In this document: in pieces, positions 6,874-10,228 of the stretch | Position numbering within the stretch: position 1 is the first letter of the stretch | How the letters are laid out: every line of letters starts with the position of its first letter | Assembly: GCA_017518025.1 (NCBI GenBank) | Contig: JAFWWR010000070.1 | Span: 1-10,228 of the forward strand | Length of the DNA: 10,228 bases | Origin: Clostridia bacterium | GTDB lineage: Bacteria > Bacillota > Clostridia > Oscillospirales > CAG-272 | Reading direction: 5' to 3' | Translations under genes and position numbers: made by a program | Notes under the pieces: generated by a model | What the model was told of the DNA's origin: nothing | Seen by the model: the letters and a program-made list of their open reading frames with translations, nothing else | The model's database searches: none

Positions 6874-9666
6874 ATGAAAAAACTACTCACTCTCATTCTG
6901 GCGGCGATAATGCTCGTCGGAGCGGTCGCTGTCGCTCACGCCGACGGCTCGCCGTTCTCCGACGTAAAAGAGACGCGCTGGAGCTACGGCTCAGTCGTGT
7001 ATGCTTATGAGAACGGCTTGATGGACGGCGTCGGCGGCGGGAAATTCGACCCCGCGGGCACCATGACCCGGGGAATGGTCGTCACCGTCCTGTGGAGGGC
7101 TGAGGGAAAGCCGGAGACCGCTTTCCGCACCGATTTCACCGACGTGGCGGAGGGAAAATACTACTCCGCGGCGGTCATATGGGCGAAGGACAAGGGCATC
7201 GTGAACGGCGTCACGGAGACCTCCTTCGACCCGAACGGCAAGATCACGAGAGAGCAGCTTGCCACCATGCTCCACCGGTACGCGGAGTTCAAAGGACTCG
7301 ATTTCAGACCCCTCGGTGATCTGACGAAATTCCCGGACGCGGGCACCTCCCACGCCTACGCCCGCGACGCGCTCTCCTGGGCGGAGTATAATAAGCTTGT
7401 CACCGGTGTGAAAGCCGGGGATACGGATCTTCTCGACCCCCGGGGCAACGCCACCCGCGAGCAGTTCGCCGCGATCCTTCAAAGATTTGCGAAAAACTGC
7501 CGTATCACGTACAACGAACCCCAAACCCTCAGTAAATACACCGAAAAGCCCTATCCGCTGGTCGAGGACGCGGACGTCTACGTCTCCACGGACGGCTCCG
7601 ACTCGAATCCGGGCACCTTCGAGCTGCCCGTCGCCACCTTCGACCGCGCGGTGGAGCGGGTCCGCGAGATCAAGGCGGAACGGTCGACGGGCGATATCAC
7701 CGTGGCGTTCAGGGCGGGGAACTACGGACCACTCACGCTGAGTCTCACCGCCGGGGATTCGGGATCCGAAAACCAGCGGATCACGTACTGTAGATACGGC
7801 GACGGCGACGTGGTCTTCGACAACGGCATCACCCTGGGAGAGGACGATTTCGAGCCCCTGAACGAAGAAGAAAAAATACTCTTCAGCAATAATTACGTCG
7901 ATAAGATCAAAAAGATAGAACTCGCGCAGTTCGGCGATCTGATACCGGATTACGACGACGTCACCATTTTTGACGACGACACCATCTGCCACGTCGCGCG
8001 GTTCCCCAACAGGTACGACGACGGCTCGGACCACCTGATCGAAGGAGCCGTTACCCCTCCGGACGACGGGGTGAACAACAAGCTTGAAATAACCGCCCAG
8101 ATGTTCCTCAGGAGACTTTCCTCCTATGACGAACGGATGACCGAATGGATGCAGATCTACGGATATATCGTCCGCGGATACAGAAAAGACGTTTTCCCGG
8201 TGGTGGCTTATGACAAGGATACCCATATGCTGACAGTCGGGCACGGTCCTTCGGACGAATGGGGCGGCTGGCTCAGACCGGACTGGAGAGGCGCAGACGG
8301 CAACGGCGTGATGATATGCCTCCTCAACGTCTCCTACGAGCTCGACGGAAAGCATGAGTACTGGATCGACCGTAACACAGACACGCTGTATGTGTTCGAT
8401 CCTCGCGGCGAGTATCACATCCCTCTCGGACGCGGCGAGAAAAAACTTCGCGGCGAGGAGTACGTTTCCGGCACGGGATATCCCGCGACGGAGGGGTACT
8501 GCATGATAGAAGCCCGTGATATCGGATATATCACCTTCCGCGGGCTGGACTTCACGAACGCTCTTGATTCTCTCGTGTTCGCACAGAAGACGTCTTACGT
8601 TGAGGTCGACCGCTGCAGGTTTGCGTATTCCACCGGCGCCGATCCGGTAATGTTCGAATTCTCTCTCGACGACGTCCCGCTGGCTCTGAAGGTCACGGAT
8701 ACCGTCTTCGATTTCTCCGCCGGAAGTTCGCTGGTGGTCTACGACGAAGCAACCGGTCCGGAAAGATATACCAACAGAAGCGACGTCCTCGTCGACAACT
8801 GCCTCGTGTCGAGGGCAAACCTCGCTTTTGACATCGAGAGCGCAGTCGGACTTTGGTACTGCAGCGGAGGGACCGTATCCCACTGCCTGTTTGGAAAATG
8901 CTCGCGCTGCGCCGTGGGTTATCAGGGATCCTTTGATATCATCATCGAATACAACGATTTCAAAACGGTGATGTGCAACTCCGGCGACGGCGGTGTGACC
9001 CGCACCTGGGGCAATCAGGACGGCAACTGTATCATCAGGTACAACGCCTTTTATCCCCTACCGCACGTCGACGGAGGCGTGGGGACGTACGGCCTTTACG
9101 CCGACGACGGAGACTGCGGTACCGATATGAGAAACAATATTTTCTTCGACGTGGGTTATGCGGCCATGTTCGCGGGCGCGGGGCGCGACAATTTCTTCCG
9201 CGACAACGTCCTGATAATGGACGGAAAGGTGAATATGCAGTCCTATACCGCGGAAATAAAAGAGATCGGAGAGGCCGCCCATAGCTCCTGGCCCATTTAC
9301 ATCCACGAGGCCCGCTGGGCGAAGGTCCGCGAATACTGCGAGACGATCCCGGGGTACAGAGAAGAGCTGGAGCGTCGCCGACCCACGTTCCGCGATATGT
9401 CCTTCGATTACGCGGACGTCGGGGAGAAATACTTCTTCCTCGCGCCGACTAACACGGTCAGCGGGAACGTGTATTTCAACAATAAAGGTTATACGGACGG
9501 GAATTTCGGGGACGACGTACTCGAATACGCGACTGTCGAGAACAACAGAGTATTTGAACTATCCGAGAACCCCATGTTCGTCAATCCGGCGGCGGGCGAC
9601 TACCGTCTCCGGGACGGCGTGGAGGGATTCCCGGACGTGCAGTTCGAGAAGATAGGAAGATATTGA
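6874..9666 (+). CDS. Exported SLH-anchored right-handed beta-helix protein, possible carbohydrate-active enzyme
   Basis: A 930-residue cell-surface protein. The Sec signal peptide is MKKLLTLILAAIMLVGAVAVAHA with likely cleavage after AHA (residue 23). Three SLH domains follow (about 28-78, 88-141 and 153-208), each with the TR-x-x motif (TRGM, TREQ, TREQ). They should bind pyruvylated secondary cell-wall polymer. A linker leads to VYVSTDGSDSNPGT (235-248), the usual opening of parallel beta-helix proteins of the DUF1565 type. Later come ARFPN (375-379), a WIDRNTDTLYVFDP segment (497-510), and helix rungs such as ITFRGLDFTNA, VEVDRCRF and IIRYNAFY up to about residue 780. This order resembles GH141-like and related beta-helix glycosidases or lyases, but I cannot assign catalytic residues or a substrate. 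The ATG lies 8 nt after AAGGAAAGGA. A paralogous SLH gene follows. Confidence 0.9.
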   Translation: MKKLLTLILAAIMLVGAVAVAHADGSPFSDVKETRWSYGSVVYAYENGLMDGVGGGKFDPAGTMTRGMVVTVLWRAEGKPETAFRTDFTDVAEGKYYSAAVIWAKDKGIVNGVTETSFDPNGKITREQLATMLHRYAEFKGLDFRPLGDLTKFPDAGTSHAYARDALSWAEYNKLVTGVKAGDTDLLDPRGNATREQFAAILQRFAKNCRITYNEPQTLSKYTEKPYPLVEDADVYVSTDGSDSNPGTFELPVATFDRAVERVREIKAERSTGDITVAFRAGNYGPLTLSLTAGDSGSENQRITYCRYGDGDVVFDNGITLGEDDFEPLNEEEKILFSNNYVDKIKKIELAQFGDLIPDYDDVTIFDDDTICHVARFPNRYDDGSDHLIEGAVTPPDDGVNNKLEITAQMFLRRLSSYDERMTEWMQIYGYIVRGYRKDVFPVVAYDKDTHMLTVGHGPSDEWGGWLRPDWRGADGNGVMICLLNVSYELDGKHEYWIDRNTDTLYVFDPRGEYHIPLGRGEKKLRGEEYVSGTGYPATEGYCMIEARDIGYITFRGLDFTNALDSLVFAQKTSYVEVDRCRFAYSTGADPVMFEFSLDDVPLALKVTDTVFDFSAGSSLVVYDEATGPERYTNRSDVLVDNCLVSRANLAFDIESAVGLWYCSGGTVSHCLFGKCSRCAVGYQGSFDIIIEYNDFKTVMCNSGDGGVTRTWGNQDGNCIIRYNAFYPLPHVDGGVGTYGLYADDGDCGTDMRNNIFFDVGYAAMFAGAGRDNFFRDNVLIMDGKVNMQSYTAEIKEIGEAAHSSWPIYIHEARWAKVREYCETIPGYREELERRRPTFRDMSFDYADVGEKYFFLAPTNTVSGNVYFNNKGYTDGNFGDDVLEYATVENNRVFELSENPMFVNPAAGDYRLRDGVEGFPDVQFEKIGRY

Positions 9667-9699
9667 GAAAAGGCCCGCTTCTGCGGGCTTTTTCTCAAT
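9662..9699 (+). terminator. Strong intrinsic terminator overlapping the SLH gene stop codon
   Basis: A stem of about 17 bp with one G-U pair closes a TTCT loop (9679-9682). The 5' arm begins at 9662 and contains the TGA stop (9664-9666); the 3' arm contains TTTTT at 9689-9693. It ends the presumed GNAT-rqcH-SLH transcript. The near-symmetric A and T runs suggest it could act in both directions. Confidence 0.88.
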
Positions 9700-9732
9700 G
9701 GAAAATGGAAAATGGAAAGTGGAATATTGAAA
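9698..9732 (+). repeat. Seven-bp tandem repeat, five units
   Basis: Three perfect ATGGAAA units (9698-9718) are followed by two degenerate ones, GTGGAAT and ATTGAAA. The tract starts within the last bases of the terminator. Such purine-rich tracts beside hairpin elements are a known look of intergenic repeats in gut Clostridia, but copy number elsewhere in this genome cannot be seen. Confidence 0.75.
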
Positions 9733-9746
9733 CCGGCGGCGTATAA

Positions 9747-9894
9747 GCCTTCCCCCCGGAGGGAAGCGAAGCGGCGACGCGGTAGTGAATGACATGCCGG
9801 GGGCATGTCAGAGCCGCGGCGTGACCGAGCCGCAGCGAGACAGGTGGGTCCGCAGGACCCGGATGAGGGGACACGAATGGTGATACGAATGATC
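9747..9894. repeat. Multi-hairpin extragenic repeat element
   Basis: Non-coding stretch with a series of inverted repeats. CTTCCC/GGGAAG lies at 9749-9766. A perfect 9-bp stem TGACATGCC/GGCATGTCA with a GGG loop lies at 9790-9810, enclosed by GCGGC (9771-9775) and GCCGC (9813-9817). GGGTCC/GGACCC with a GCA loop lies at 9846-9860. An imperfect 12-bp direct repeat around ACGAATG follows at 9871-9894. No credible gene fits here. The structure resembles REP/MITE-like elements; whether it is repeated in the genome or transcribed is unknown. Boundaries are approximate. Confidence 0.6.
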
Positions 9895-9929
9895 CTTTTT
9901 GATACATTTTCCGCCGTTTGCGTTTTTTC

Positions 9930-9958
9930 TTGACTTTTCCGGTTCGCTTTGATAATAT
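9930..9958 (+). promoter_or_regulatory. Promoter of the second SLH gene
   Basis: TTGACT (9930-9935) and TAATAT (9953-9958) are separated by 17 bp in an AT-rich block that ends the repeat region. The predicted leader is about 30 nt. GATAAT at 9951-9956 is an alternative -10 but gives a 15-bp spacer. Confidence 0.7.
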
Positions 9959-9993
9959 TTAGGTGAACTCGATTTCCGGGAGGAACAATTGAT

Positions 9994-10228
9994 ATGAAAA
10001 AGGTTTTTGCGCTGGTTCTTTCGATTATAATGCTCTCCGGCGCGGCAGCGGTCTTTTCCGCGGACGTCTCTCCGTTCACGGACGTGAAAACGTCCCGCTG
10101 GAGCTATGACTCGATAAAATACGCCGTCGGGAACGGATACATGAACGGCGTCGGCGGCGGCAAGTTCGATCCCGCCGGCTCCATGACCCGGGGAATGGTC
10201 GTGACGGTGCTCTACCGCATGTACGGCA
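9994..10228 (+). CDS. Second SLH-domain surface protein, C-terminal part beyond the window
   Basis: The first 78 codons of an exported protein. The start follows a GGAGG ribosome binding site (9979-9983), 10 nt before the ATG. A signal peptide (MKK, hydrophobic core, likely cleavage after FSA at residue 22) is followed by the first SLH domain: SPFTDV, SRWSYDSI, GVGGGKFDPAG and MTRGMVVTVLYR. Ungapped alignment with the upstream SLH protein over 78 residues gives 53 identities by eye, so the two are paralogues at least in the anchoring module. What it carries after the SLH part is outside the window. It has its own promoter and is separated from the first SLH gene by a strong terminator. Confidence 0.92.
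   Translation, partial: MKKVFALVLSIIMLSGAAAVFSADVSPFTDVKTSRWSYDSIKYAVGNGYMNGVGGGKFDPAGSMTRGMVVTVLYRMYG

Noticed and set aside
6991..8883. Minus-strand open frame of 630 codons opposite the SLH beta-helix gene
   Set aside because: It is a shadow of the plus-strand gene, caused by codon bias that avoids stop complements. It has no motifs, and the plus strand has a signal peptide and SLH domains.
9559..10079. Short minus-strand open frames over the intergenic repeat, including one translating the tract as FHFPFSIFH
   Set aside because: The protein is a translation of the 7-bp tandem repeat and hairpins and overlaps both SLH genes. This is a common false gene over such repeats.

Overview
The window looks like a chromosomal segment from a GC-rich, monoderm member of the Bacillota, most likely a gut-type Clostridia lineage. 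This is inferred from four things: an rqcH-type ribosome quality control gene, S-layer-homology (SLH) surface proteins, small Cys-anchored lipoproteins, and strong GGAGG ribosome binding sites with sigma-A-like promoters at 17-bp spacing. No RNA gene, CRISPR array, transposase or prophage gene was seen.

Region 1 (1-2377): the first 720 codons of the ATP-dependent protease Lon lie on the minus strand. The window edge cuts the gene just before the catalytic lysine. A 217-bp divergent intergenic region separates it from the rightward genes. Region 2 (2299-3489): two tandem promoter-lipoprotein-terminator units encode paralogous small lipoproteins. Each carries the same inverted repeat at the predicted 5' end of its transcript. 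The second copy has no recognisable start codon at the expected place. Region 3 (3509-9699): a TTGACA/TAAAAT promoter precedes a GNAT-like acetyltransferase, which overlaps rqcH (Ala-tailing factor of bacterial ribosome quality control) by 11 bp. An unnamed protein with a transglutaminase-like Cys-His-Asp arrangement follows, then a 930-residue exported protein with three SLH domains and a right-handed beta-helix. I see no terminator between the promoter at 3509 and the strong terminator at 9662, so these four genes could be one transcript. Region 4 (9698-10228): a 7-bp tandem repeat and a multi-hairpin extragenic element occupy most of the gap before a second promoter and the start of another SLH protein. 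That protein is clearly paralogous to the first and is cut by the right edge.

Functionally the window combines protein quality control (Lon, RqcH) with cell-surface functions (two lipoproteins, two SLH proteins). The link between the two themes is positional only. The best candidates for something undescribed are the transglutaminase-like gene, the lipoprotein pair with its shared leader element, and the extragenic repeat. None amounts to clear evidence for a new system.
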